Position numbers and translations under genes: made by a program. Below are positions 43,801 through 56,232 of a stretch of 64,000 bases of DNA, one piece after another. The DNA lies in contig CAMRHE010000648.1 in assembly GCA_947044405.1 (NCBI GenBank), forward strand, positions 248,001 to 312,000, read 5' to 3'. The stretch comes from Leptodactylus fallax (Eukaryota > Chordata > Amphibia > Anura > Leptodactylidae). How positions within the stretch are numbered: the stretch's first letter is position 1; each line of letters starts with the position of its first letter. Under the pieces are notes generated by a model. It searched no databases, was not told where the DNA came from, and saw only the letters and a program-made list of their open reading frames with translations.

Positions 43801-46800
43801 CTCCATTCACTCATCTCACTCACTCCGACTGCCTCTGCTTATTTGCAGCCCCACTCTGACCGTCTCATTCACTCATCTCAGTCACTTCGACTGCCTCTGC
43901 TTATTTGCAGCCCCACTCTGACTGTCTCATTCACTCCATACACCCATCTCACTCCGACTGCCGCTGCTTATTTGCAGCCCCACTCTGACTGTCTCATTCA
44001 CTCCATTCACCCTTCTCACTCACTCTGGCCGCCTCTGTTTATTCTGCAGTCCCACTCTGACTGTCTCATTCACAAAATTCACTCATCTCACTCACTCCGA
44101 CTGCCTCTATTCTGCAGCCCCACTCTGACCGTCTCAATCAATCCATTCTCCCATCTCACTCACTCTGGCTGCCTCTGTTTTTTCTGCAGTCCCACTCTGA
44201 CTGTCTCAATCAATCCATTCTCCCATCTCACTCACTCTGGCCGCCTCTGTTTATTCTGTAGTCCCACTCTGACCGTCTCATTCACTCCATTCACCCATCT
44301 CACTCACTCTGGCCGCCTCTGTTTATTCTGCAGTCCCACTCTGACCATCTCATTCACAAAATTCACTCATCTCACTCACTCTGACTGCCTCTGCTTATTT
44401 GCAGCCCCACTCTGATCGTCTCTTTCACTCCATTCACCCATCTCACTCACTCCGACTGCCTATGCTTATTTGCAGCCCCACTCTGACCATCTCATTCACT
44501 CCATTCACCCATCTCACTCACTCTGGCCGCCTCTGTTTATTCTGCTGTCCCACTCTGACCGTCTCATTCACTCATCTCACTCACTCTGGCCGCCTCTGTT
44601 TATTCTGCAGTCCCACTCTGACCATCCATTCACTCCATTCACCCATCTCACTCACTCTGGCCGCCTCTGTTTATTCTGTAGTCCCACTCTGACCGTCTTA
44701 TTCACTCCATTCACCCATCTCACTCACTCTGGCCGCCTCTGTTTATTCTGCAGTCCCACTCTGACCGTCTCATTCACAAAATTCACTCATCTCACTCACT
44801 CCGACTGTCTCTATTCTGCAGCCCCACTCTGACCGTCTTAATCAATCTATTCTCCCATCTCACTCACTCCGACTGCCTCTGTTTATTCTGCAGCCCCATT
44901 CTGAGCGTCTCATTCACTCATCTCACTCACTCCGACTGCCTCTGTTTATTCTGCAGACCCACTCTGACCGTCTCAATCAATCCATTCTCCCATCTCACTC
45001 ACTCTGGCCGCCTCTGTTTATTCTGCAGTTCCACTCTGACCATCTCATTCACTCCATTCACTCATCTCACTCACTCCGACTGCCTCTGCTTATTTGCAGC
45101 CCCACTCTGACCGTCTCATTCACTCCATTCACCCATCTCACTCACTCTGGCCGCCTCTGTTTATTCTGCAACCCCATTCTGACCGTCTCATTCACTCATC
45201 TCACTCACTTCGACTGCCTCTGCTTATTTGCAGCCCCACTCTGACACTCTCATTCACTCCATACACCCATCTCACTCACTTCGACTGCCGATGCTTATTT
45301 GCAGCCCCACTCTGACTGTCTCATTCACTCCATACACCCATCTCACTCACTTCGACTGCCGCTGCTTATTTGCAGCCCCACTCTGACACTCTCATTCACT
45401 CCATTCACCCATCTCACTCACTCTGGCCGCCTCTGTTTATTCTGCAGTCCCACTCTGACCGTTTCATTCACTCCATTCACTCATCTCACTCACTCTGGCC
45501 GCCTCTGTTTATTCTGCAGTCCCACTCTGACCATCCATTCACTCCATTCACTCATCTCACTCTCTCCGACTGCCTCTGTTTATTCTGCAGCCCCATTCTG
45601 ACCGTCTCATTCACTCATCTCACTCACTTCGACTGCCTGTGCTTATTTGCAGCCCCACTCTGACTGTCTCATTCACTCCATTCACTCATCTCACTCACTC
45701 CGACTGCCTCTGTTTATTCTGCAGGCCCACTCTGACCACCTCATTCACTCCATTCACCCATCTCATTCACTCTGGCCGCCTCTGTTTATTCTGCAGTCCC
45801 ACTCTGACCATCCATTCACTCCATTCACTCATCTCACTCACTCCGACTGCCTCTGTTTATTCTGCAGCCCCATTCTGACCGTCTCATTCACTCATCTCAC
45901 TCACTTCGACTGCCTCTGCTTATTTGCAGCCCCACTCTGACTGTCTCATTCACTCCATACACCCATCTCACTCACTCCGAGTGCCGCTGCTTATTTGCAG
46001 CCCCAATCTGACCATCTCATTCACTCCATTCACCCATCTCACTCACTCTGGCCGCCTCTGTTTATTCTGCAGTCCCACTCTGACCGTCTCATTCACTCCA
46101 TTCACTCATCTCACTCACTCTGGTCGCCTCTGTTTATTCTGCAGTCCCACTCTGACCATCCATTCACTCCATTCACTCATCTCACTCACTCCGACTGCCT
46201 CTGTTTATTGTGCAGCCCCATTCTGACCGTCTCATTCACTCATCTCACTCACTTCGACTGCCTCTGCTTATTTGCAGCCCCACTCTGACTGTCTCATTCA
46301 CTCCATACACCCATCTCACTCCGACTGCCGCTGCTTATTTTCAGCCCCACTCTGACCATCTCATTCACTCCATTCACCCATCTCACTCACTTTGGCCGCC
46401 TCTGTTTATTCTGCAGTCCCACTCTGACCGTCTCATTCACTCCATTCACTCATCTCACTCACTCCGACTGCCTCTGTTTATTCTGCAGCCCCATTCTGAC
46501 CGTCTCATTCACTCATCTCACTCACTCCGACTGCCTCTGTTTATTCTGCAGCCCCACTCTGACCGTCTCAATCAATCCATTCTTCCATCTCACTCACTCT
46601 GGCCGCCTCTGTTTATTCTGCAGTTCCACTCTGACCGTCTCATTCACTCCATTCACCCATCTCACTAACTCCGACTGCCGCTGCTTATTTGCAGCCCCAC
46701 TCTGACCATCTCATTCACTCCATTCACCCATCTCACTCACTCTGGCCGCCTCTGTTTATTCTGCAGTCCCACTCTGACCATCCATTCACTCCATTCACTC

Positions 46801-49299
46801 ATCTCACTCACTCCCACTGCCTCTGTTTATTCTGCAGTCCCACTCTGACCGTTTCATTCACTCCATTCACTCATCTCACTCACTCTGGCCGCCTCTGTTT
46901 ATTCTGCAGTCCCACTCTGACCATCCATTCACTCATCTCACTCTCTCCGACTGCCTCTGTTTATTCTGCAGCCCCATTCTGACCGTATCATTCAGTCATC
47001 TCACTCACTTCGACTGCCTGTGCTTATTTGCAGCCCCACTCTGACTGTCTCATTCACTCCATTCACTCATCTCACTCACTCCGACTGCCTCTGTTTATTC
47101 TGCAGCCCCACTCTGACCGTCTCAATCAATCCATTCTCCCATCTCACTCACTCTGGCCGCCTCTGTTTATTCTGTAGTCCCACTCTGACCGTCTCATTCA
47201 CTCCATTCACTCATCTCACTCACTCCGACTGCCTCTGCTTATTTGCAGCCCCACTCTGACCGTCTCATTCACTCCATTCACCCATCTCACTCACTCCGAC
47301 TGCCTATGCTTATTTGCAGCCCCACTCTTACCATCTCATTCACTCCATTCACCCATCTCACTCATTCTGGCCGCCTCTGTTTATTCTGCAGTCCCACTCT
47401 GACCATCCATTCACTCCATTCACTCATCTCACTCACTCCGACTGCCTCTGTTTATTCTGCAGCCCCATTCTGACCGTCTCATTCACTCATCTCACTCACT
47501 TCGACTGCCTCTGCTTATTTGCAGCCCCACTCTGACTGTCTCATTCACTCCATACACCCATCTCACTCACTTCGACTGCCGCTGTTTATTTGCAGCCCCA
47601 CTCTGACCATCTCATTCACTCCATTCACCCATCTCACTCACTCTGGCCGCCTCTGTTTATTCTGCAGTCCCACTCTGACCGTCTCATTCACTCCATTCAC
47701 TCATCTCACTAACTCTGGCCGCCTCTGTTTATTCTGCAGTCCCACTCTGACCATCCATTCACTCCATTCACTCATCTCACTCACTCCAACTGCCTCTGTT
47801 TATTCTGCAGCCCCATTCTGACCGTCTCATTCACTCATCTCACTCACTCCGACTGCCTCTGTTTATTCTGCAGCCCCTCTCTGACCGTCTCAATCAATCC
47901 ATTCTCCCATCTCACTCACTCTGGCCGCCTCTGTTTATTCTGCAGTTCCACTCTGACCATCTCATTCACTCCATTCACTCATCTCACTCACTCCGACTGC
48001 CTCTGTTTAGTCTGCAGCCCCATTCTGACCGTCTCATTCACTCATCTCACTCACTTTGACTGCCTCTGCTTATTTGCAGCCCCACTCTGACGGTCTCATT
48101 CACTCCATACACCCATCTCACTCCGACTGCCGCTGCTTATTTGCAGCCCCACTGAGACCATCTCATTCACTCCATTCACCCATCTCACTCACTCTGGCCG
48201 CCTCTGTTTATTCTGCAGTCCCACTCTGACCGTCTCATTCACAAAATTCACTCATCTCACTCACTCCGACTGCCTCTATTCTGCAGCCCCACTCTGACCG
48301 TCTCAATCAATCCATTCTCCCATCTCACTCACTCTGGCCGCCTCTGTTTTTTCTGCAGTCCCACTCTGACCGTCTCAATCAATCCATTCTCCCATCTCAC
48401 TCACTCTGGCCACCTCTGTTTATTCTGTAGTCCCACTCTGACCGTCTAATTCACTCCATTCACCCATCTCACTCACTCTGGCCGCCTCTGTTTATTCTGC
48501 AGTCCCACTCTGACCGTCTCATTCACAAAATTCACTCATCTCACTCACTCCGACTGCCTCTATTCTGCAGCCCCACTCTGACCGTCTCAATCAATCTTTT
48601 CTCCCATCTCACTCACTCTGGCCGCCTCTGTTTATTCTATAGTCCCCCTCTGACCGTCTCATTCACTCCATTCACTCATCTCACTCACTCCGACTGCCTC
48701 TGCTTATTTGCAGCCCCACTCTGACCGTCTCATTCACTCATCTCAGTCACTTCGACTGCCTCTGCTTATTTGCAGCCCCACTCTGACTGTCTCATTCACT
48801 CCATACACCCATCTCACTCCGACTGCCGCTGCTTATTTGCAGCCCCACTCTGACTGTCTCATTCACTCCATTCACCCATCTCACTCACTCTGGCCGCCTC
48901 TGTTTATTCTGCAGTCCCACTCTGACCGTCTCATTCACAAAATTCACTCATCTCACTCACTCCGACTGCCTCTATTCTGCAGCCCCACTCTGACCGTCTC
49001 AATCAATCCATTCTCCCATCTCACTCACTCTGGCTGCCTCTGTTTTTTCTGCAGTCCCACTCTGACTGTCTCATTCACTCCATTCACCCATCTCACTCAC
49101 TCTGGCCGCCTCTGTTTATTCTGCAGTCCCACTCTGACCATCTCATTCACAAAATTCACTCATCTCACTCACTCCGACTGCCTCTGCTTATTTGCAGCCC
49201 CACTCTGATCGTCTCTTTCACTCCATTCACCCATCTCACTCACTCCGACTGCCTATGCTTATTTGCAGCCCCACTATGACCATCTCAGTCACTCCATTC

Positions 49300-51970
49300 A
49301 CCCATCTCACTCACTCTGGCCGCCTCTGTTTATTCTGCAGTCCCACTCTGACCATCGATTCACTCATCTCACTCACTCCCACTGCCTCTGTTTATTCTGC
49401 AGCCCCATTCTGACCGTCTCATTCACTCATCTCACTCACTTCGACTGCCTCTGCTTATTTGCAGCCCCACTCTGACCATCTCATTCACTCCAGTCACCCA
49501 TCTCACTCACTCTGGCCGCCTCTGTTTATTCTGCTGTCCCACTCTGACCGTCTCATTCACTCATCTCACTCACTCTGGCCGCCTCTGTTTATTCTGCAGT
49601 CCCACTCTGACCATCCATTCACTCCATTCACTCATCTCACTCACTCCAACTGCCTCTGTTTATTCTGCAGCCCCATTCTGACCGTCTCATTCACTCATCT
49701 CACTCACTCCGACTGCCTCTGTTTATTCTGCAGCCCCTCTCTGACCGTCTCAATCAATCCATTCTCCCATCTCACTCACTCTGGCCGCCTCTGTTTATTC
49801 TGCAGTTCCATTCTGACCATCTCATTCACTCCATTCACTCATCTCACTCACTCCGACTGCCTCTGCTTATTTGCAGCCCCACTCTGACCATCTCATTCAC
49901 TTCCTTCACCCATCTCTCTCACTCCGACTGCCTATGCTTATTTGCAGCCCCACTCTGACCATCTTATTCACTCCATTCACCCATCTCACTCACTCTGGCC
50001 GCCTCTGTTTATCCTGCAGTTCCACTTTGACCATCCATTCACTCCATTCACTCATCTCACTCACTCCGACTGCCTCTGTTTAGTCTGCAGCCCCATTCTG
50101 ACCGTCTCATTCACTCATCTCACTCACTTTGACTGCCTCTGCTTATTTGCAGCCCCACTCTGACTGTCTCATTCACTCCATTCTCCCATCTCACTCACTC
50201 TGGCCGCCTCTGTTTATTCTGCAGCCCCACTCTGACCGTCTTAATCAATCTATTCTCCCATCTCACTCACTCCGACTGCCTCTGTTTATTCTGCAGCCCC
50301 ACTCTGACCGTCTCAATCAATCCATTCTCCCATCTCACTCACTCTGGCTGCCTCTCTTTATTCTGCAGTCCCACTCTGACCATCTCATTCACTCCATTCA
50401 CTCATCTCACTCACTCCGACTGCCTTTGCTTATTTGCAGCCCCACTCTGACCGTCTCTTTCACTCCATTCACCCATCTCACTCACTCCGACTGCCTATGC
50501 TTATTTGCAGCCCCACTATGACCATCTCATTCACTCCATTCACCCATCTCACTCACTCTGGCCGCCTCTGTTTATTCTGTAGTCCCACTCTGACCGTCTC
50601 ATTCACTCCATTCACCCATCTCACTCACTCTGGCCGCCTCTGTTTATTCTGCAGTCCCACTCTGACCATCGATTCACTCATCTCACTCACTCCCACTGCC
50701 TCTGTTTATTCTGCAGCCCCATTCTGACCGTCTCATTCACTCATCTCACTCACTTCGACTGCCTCTGCTTATTTGCAGCCCCACTCTGACCATCTCATTC
50801 ACTCCATTCACCCATCTCACTCACTCTGGCCGCCTCTGTTTATTCTGCTGTCCCACTCTGACCGTCTCATTCACTCATCTCACTCACTCTGGCCGCCTCT
50901 GTTTATTCTGCAGTCCCACTCTGACCATCCATTCACTCCATTCACTCATCTCACTCACTCCAACTGCCTCTGTTTATTCTGCAGCCCCATTCTGACCGTC
51001 TCATTCACTCATCTCACTCACTCCGACTGCCTCTGTTTATTCTGCAGCCCCTCTCTGACCGTCTCAATCAATCCGTTCTCCCATCTCACTCACTCTGGCC
51101 GCCTCTGTTTATTCTGCAGTTCCACTCTGACCATCTCATTCACTCCATTCACTCATCTCACTCACTCCGACTGCCTCTGCTTATTTGCAGCCCCACTCTG
51201 ACCATCTCATTCACTTCCTTCACCCATCTCTCTCACTCCGACTGCCTATGCTTATTTGCAGCCCCACTCTGACCATCTTATTCACTCCATTCACCCATCT
51301 CACTCACTCTGGCCGCCTCTGTTTATCCTGCAGTCCCACTTTGACCATCCATTCACTCCATTCACTCATCTCACTCACTCCGACTGCCTCTGTTTAGTCT
51401 GCAGCCCCATTCTGACCGTCTCATTCACTCATCTCACTCACTTTGACTGCCTCTGCTTATTTGCAGCCCCACTCTGACTGTCTCATTCACTCCATTCTCC
51501 CATCTCACTCACTCTGGCCGCCTCTGTTTATTCTGCAGCCCCACTCTGACCGTCTTAATCAATCTATTCTCCCATCTCACTCACTCCGACTGCCTCTGTT
51601 TATTCTGCAGCCCCACTCTGACCGTCTCAATCAATCCATTCTCCCATCTCACTCACTCTGGCTGCCTCTCTTTATTCTGCAGTTCCACTCTGACCATCTC
51701 ATTCACTCCATTCACTCATCTCACTCACTCCGACTGCCTTTGCTTATTTGCAGCCCCACTCTGACCGTCTCTTTCACTCCATTCACCCATCTCACTCACT
51801 CCGACTGCCTATGCTTATTTGCAGCCCCACTATGACCATCTCATTCACTCCATTCACCCATCTCACTCACTCTGGCCGCCTCTGTTTATTCTGTAGTCCC
51901 ACTCTGACCGTCTCATTCACTCCATTCACCCATCTCACTCACTCTGGCCGCCTCTGTTTATTCTGCAGTC
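49300..51970 (+). repeat. Tandem duplication of a 1,314-bp multimer
   Basis: Landmark monomers recur at +1,314 bp. GACCATCGATTCACTC is near 49,350 and 50,664, TTCACTTCCTTCACCC near 49,900 and 51,214, and TTAATCAATCTATTC near 50,240 and 51,554. The copies differ by a few substitutions and separate near 50,660/51,974. This is a clear case of local unequal exchange in register with the monomer. Confidence 0.85.
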
Positions 51971-52953
51971 CCAAACTGACCGTCTCATTCACAAAATTCA
52001 CTCATCTCACTCACTCCGACTGTCTCTATTCTGCAGCCCCACTCTGACCGTCTTAATCAATCTATTCTCCCATCTCACTCACTCCGACTGCCTCTGTTTA
52101 TTCTGCAGCCCCATTCTGAGCGTCTCATTCACAAAGATCACTCATCTCACTCACTCCGACTGCCTCTATTCTGCAGCCCCACTCTGACCGTCTCAATCAA
52201 TCCATTCTCCCATCTCACTCACTCTGGGCGCCTCTGTTTTTTCTGCAGTCCCACTCTGACCGTCTCAATCAATCCATTCTCCCATCTCACTCACTCTGGG
52301 CGCCTCTGTTTTTTCTGCAGTCCCACTCTGACCGTCTCAATCAATCCATTCTACCATCTCACTCACTCTGGCCGCCTCTGTTTATTCTGTAGTCCCACTC
52401 TGACCGTCTCATTCACTCCATTCACCCATCTCACTCACTCCGACTGCCTCTGCTTATTTGCAGCCCCACTCTGATCGTCTCTTTCACTCCATTCACCCAT
52501 CTCACTCACTCTGGCCGCCTCTGTTTATCCTGCAGTCCCACTTTGACCATCCATTCACTCCATTCACTCATCTCACTCACTCCGACTGCCTCTGTTTAGT
52601 CTGCAGCGCCATTCTGACCGTCTCATTCACTCATCTCAGTCACTTCGACTGCCTCTGCTTATTTGCAGCCCAACTTTGACTGTCTCATTCACTCCATACA
52701 CCCATCTCACTCACTCTGGCCGCCTCTGTTTAGTCTGCAGCCCCATTCTGACCGTCTCATTCACTCATCTCACTCACTCCGACTGCCGCTGCTTATTTGC
52801 AGCCCCACTCTGACTGTCTCATTCACTCCATTCACCCATCTCACTCACTCTGGCGCCTCTGTTTATTCTGTATTCCCACTCTGACCATCTCATTCACTCC
52901 ATTCACCCATCTCACTCACTCTGGCCACCTCTGTTTGTTCTGCAAACCCACTT

Positions 52954-53440
52954 TCCTACTTTTTCTGTTCAGAACTGTAGGAAAGCTGGACCTCTGCATT
53001 ATTAGTTATATTAGTTGTCACCTAACTTTCCCGGGAAATATGTTTTAAATTTCCTGTAAATACAAATTCACTAGATTTCTATTCATTTTCTTAGTTATAT
53101 CTGATACTTGGTAAGCTGGGTGGCACCCATTAGGGCAATATTACAGCCACATGGGGAATATTCTAGACATATAATAATAAGTTATATAATACATGAAATA
53201 ATCTAAAACCATGACTTGATGCTTCACTGCTGGGAGCTGTAGTTTTCCTGGACAGGCTGTTGGTCGCCCTGTTGCGGCACATCTCATATAGTTGCAGTGT
53301 TTTTATATAAAAGTTGTGGCAGCAAAACAAATCTCGAAATTGCAAAAGACTTGTTGTAATAGCTGTAGGTCTGCTGAAATTTTCAACCTGGGCATTGCTA
53401 CAGTTGAAAACTGTGGGTAAGAACTTCAGGTATAAATTAC
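52954..53440. other. AT-rich flank, no gene seen
   Basis: Ordinary AT-rich sequence follows the abrupt end of the satellite. No supported coding frame is present. Around 53,229-53,249 it contains CTGCTGGGAGCTGTAGTTTT. Its reverse complement resembles the ACTACAATTCCCAGC motif bound by ZNF143, which is common in vertebrate repeats. Short open frames on both strands here are not conserved with anything I recognise. Confidence 0.6.
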
Positions 53441-53651
53441 ATGTCCCCATACATAATAGCCCCCTTATGCCTCCCACAATATTATGGCCTCCATATTATG
53501 CTCCATATAGTATACTGGCCCCCTTATTATGCCATACACAGTATATAGGCCCTTATATGTCCCCATACAGTGCAACTGCCCCCTTATACCACCATATAGT
53601 GACCCCTTATGCCCCATACAGTAAAATGTTCCAATGGCTGGGCCCCATATG
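53441..53651 (+). repeat. Degenerate CCCCATATAGTACAATG minisatellite, left part
   Basis: Imperfect units of roughly 25-35 bp combine CCCCATAC or CCATATAGT with ATACTGG or CAACTGCCCCCTTAT. The array resumes immediately after the Tc1 element, so that element inserted into it. An open frame running through this region and into the Tc1 end is not a gene. Confidence 0.75.
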
Positions 53652-53653
53652 TA

Positions 53654-53867
53654 CAGTGCTGGCCAAAAGTATTGGCACCCCTGCAATTCTGTCAGATAAT
53701 ACTCAATTTCTTCCAGAAAATGATTGCAATCACAAATGCTTTGGTAATAATATCTTCATTTATTTTGCTTGCAATGAAAAAACACAAAAGAGAATGAAAA
53801 AAAAGTCAAATCATTGATCATTTTACACAAAACTCCAAAAATGGGCCGGACAAAAGTATTGGCACCC
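53654..53867 (+). repeat. Left inverted repeat of the intact Tc1 element
   Basis: It runs from the terminal CAGTGCTGGCC to the inner direct repeat ending at 53,867. It is well conserved with the right end for about the first 120 bp, then diverges, and the inner direct repeat matches again. Confidence 0.9.
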
Positions 53868-53872
53868 TCAGC

Positions 53873-54964
<1,092 letters not shown>

Positions 54965-55076
54965 TCAACTGGCTGCAAGTGTGATTTAGTTATTGCCACC
55001 ACCTGTTATGTGTCACAGGTAAGTAACAGGTGCTGTTAATTACACAAATTAGAGAAGCATCACATGATCTTTCGAA

Positions 55077-55289
55077 GGGTGCCAATACTTTTGTCCACCC
55101 CCTTTTTTATGTTTGGTGTGGAATTATATCCAATTTGGCTTTTTGACAATTCTTTTTGTGGTTTTCCATTGAAGACAAATTAAATGAAGATATTATTACC
55201 AAAGCATTTGTGATTGCAATCATTTCCTGGAAGAAATTGAGTATTATCTGACAGAATTGCAGGGGTGCCAATACTTTTGGCCAGCACTG
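55077..55289 (-). repeat. Right inverted repeat of the intact Tc1 element
   Basis: Reverse complement of the left end. The inner direct repeat is at 55,077-55,096 and the outer at 55,263-55,282. The terminus CCAGCACTG is followed by TA. Confidence 0.9.
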
Positions 55290-55291
55290 TA

Positions 55292-55385
55292 TAATGTCCT
55301 CATATAATGGTGAATTATGCTCCCATACAGTACAATGCTTCACTTATTTCCTAATATGATGGCCCCTTATACCCCCCACCACCAC
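55292..55385 (+). repeat. Degenerate CCCCATATAGTACAATG minisatellite, middle part
   Basis: Continuation of the 53,441-53,651 repeat beyond the Tc1 insertion, with units such as CCTCATATAATGG and CCCATACAGTACAATGC. It ends in a short CCACCACCACC run. Confidence 0.7.
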
Positions 55386-55760
55386 CAGTTTTTCACTGCT
55401 TTGAGCAGTTAGTGAAGATTTCATTCTCACTTACCGCTCTTAGCTCCTTGGACCCCCTCCCTGCTCTGGCACCAGCCTGGTGGTTCGAGGCAGGGCTGCA
55501 GACAGAGCAGCTACTAACAGGCCCAGGGCCCTGAAGCGACCCCAAAGATTCAATATCTGAAATTAGGCACCAGTACTGTGTGAAGAGAGACATACCTGGA
55601 CTTGTTGTCCTCTTCTAGCTATTAAGGTCAACTGACACAAGATGGCCGACGCTCAGGATTTTGAAGATTCCAGACCAACTGTGATATCATGTGGTTTCTA
55701 TGGTGTCATGTGCCCTGTGATATCATCATAGCAGCCAGTGTTGTTTAGTGTATTAAATGT
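55386..55760. repeat. Dispersed repeat segment, first copy of a diverged direct repeat, plus unassigned sequence
   Basis: The stretch at about 55,390-55,455 (AGCAGTTAGTGAAGATTTC then ATTCTCACTTACCGCTC and TTAGCTCC) has a second copy at 56,235-56,300 with a few substitutions. Each follows a block of the CCCCATATAG minisatellite, so a composite unit has been duplicated or has inserted twice. The remainder to 55,760 is not recognised; it has two TGTGATATCAT motifs near 55,680 and 55,717. Confidence 0.55.
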
Positions 55761-56232
55761 AAAACATTAACACAATGTCCGCATACAGTATAGTGTCCCC
55801 ATTTAATGCTCCCATATAGTACAATTCACCCTTATGTCCCAATATAATTGCTTCTTATACCTCTATATAATGCACCCCTGCAGTACAAAGCTCTCTTATG
55901 AAGCCCCTATTAATAAACCCTTATGTTCCTCTATAGTACAATGGCATCTTCATACCTCTATATAATACCTCCACACAGTTCATTGTCCCCATATAATAGC
56001 CCCTTATGCTATCATACAGTACAATGCCCCATACAAAGCAATGACCCTATTATAAAATGATATAAAGTCCCATATAATACAATGCCCCCATGTAATGGCC
56101 CCCCTATCCCCCAATACATTACAATGTCCCCATATAATGGCTACGTATGTACCCATACAATATGATGCTTCTTTATGCCCCCATACAGTACAATGCCCTC
56201 ACATGATGGCCCCCTTATATCTGCCCCTCAAC
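55761..56232 (+). repeat. Degenerate CCCCATATAGTACAATG minisatellite, right part
   Basis: Many imperfect units, for example CCCCATATAATGGC, CCCATACAGTACAATGCCC and CCATACAATATGATGC, run up to the CCCCTCAACACC that precedes the second direct-repeat copy. Unit length varies between about 25 and 40 bp. Confidence 0.7.

Larger units (their letters stand above)
1..52953 (+). repeat. Satellite array, ~71-72 bp monomer, ~53 kb, open at the left edge
   Basis: A single tandem array fills this interval. The commonest monomer is 72 bp; a second class is 71 bp because TTATTCTGCAG becomes TTATTTGCAG. Shorter classes lack about 9 bp of the TCAC-rich part (about 62-63 bp) or lack GTTT in the second half (CCTCTATTCTGCAG, about 68 bp). 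Recognisable variants include TCAATCAATCCATTCTCCC, TTCACAAAATTCAC and GACCATCCATTCACTCC. In the consensus monomer I count 19 purines in 72, so the + strand is about 74% pyrimidine. CTGCAG (a PstI site) occurs in the TTATTCTGCAG class. I saw no transposon or unique insertion inside it. The last recognisable monomer ends in TGTTTGTTCTGCAAACCC near 52,950. Long open frames exist because 72 is a multiple of 3, but they break at every 71-, 68- or 62-bp monomer. I do not recognise this satellite as a named family. Confidence 0.97.

Noticed and set aside
282..52884. Hundreds of + strand open frames of 60-330 codons, including 3,905-4,891 (328 codons), with a 24-residue repeat such as HSLWPPLFILQSHSDRLIHS
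   Set aside because: They exist because the 72-bp monomer is a multiple of three and lacks stops in two frames. They shift frame at each 71-, 68- or 62-bp monomer, and nothing suggests coding selection.
1..52953. CRISPR-like repeat/spacer array
   Set aside because: Units are contiguous and similar throughout, with no unique spacers, and the context is eukaryotic.
1..52953. Centromeric or telomeric identity of the satellite
   Set aside because: No telomere hexamers are seen. No CENP-B-like box was identified, and nothing in the window gives chromosomal position.
53314..53817. + strand frame of 167 codons
   Set aside because: It runs from unassigned sequence through the minisatellite into the Tc1 inverted repeat and has no domain.
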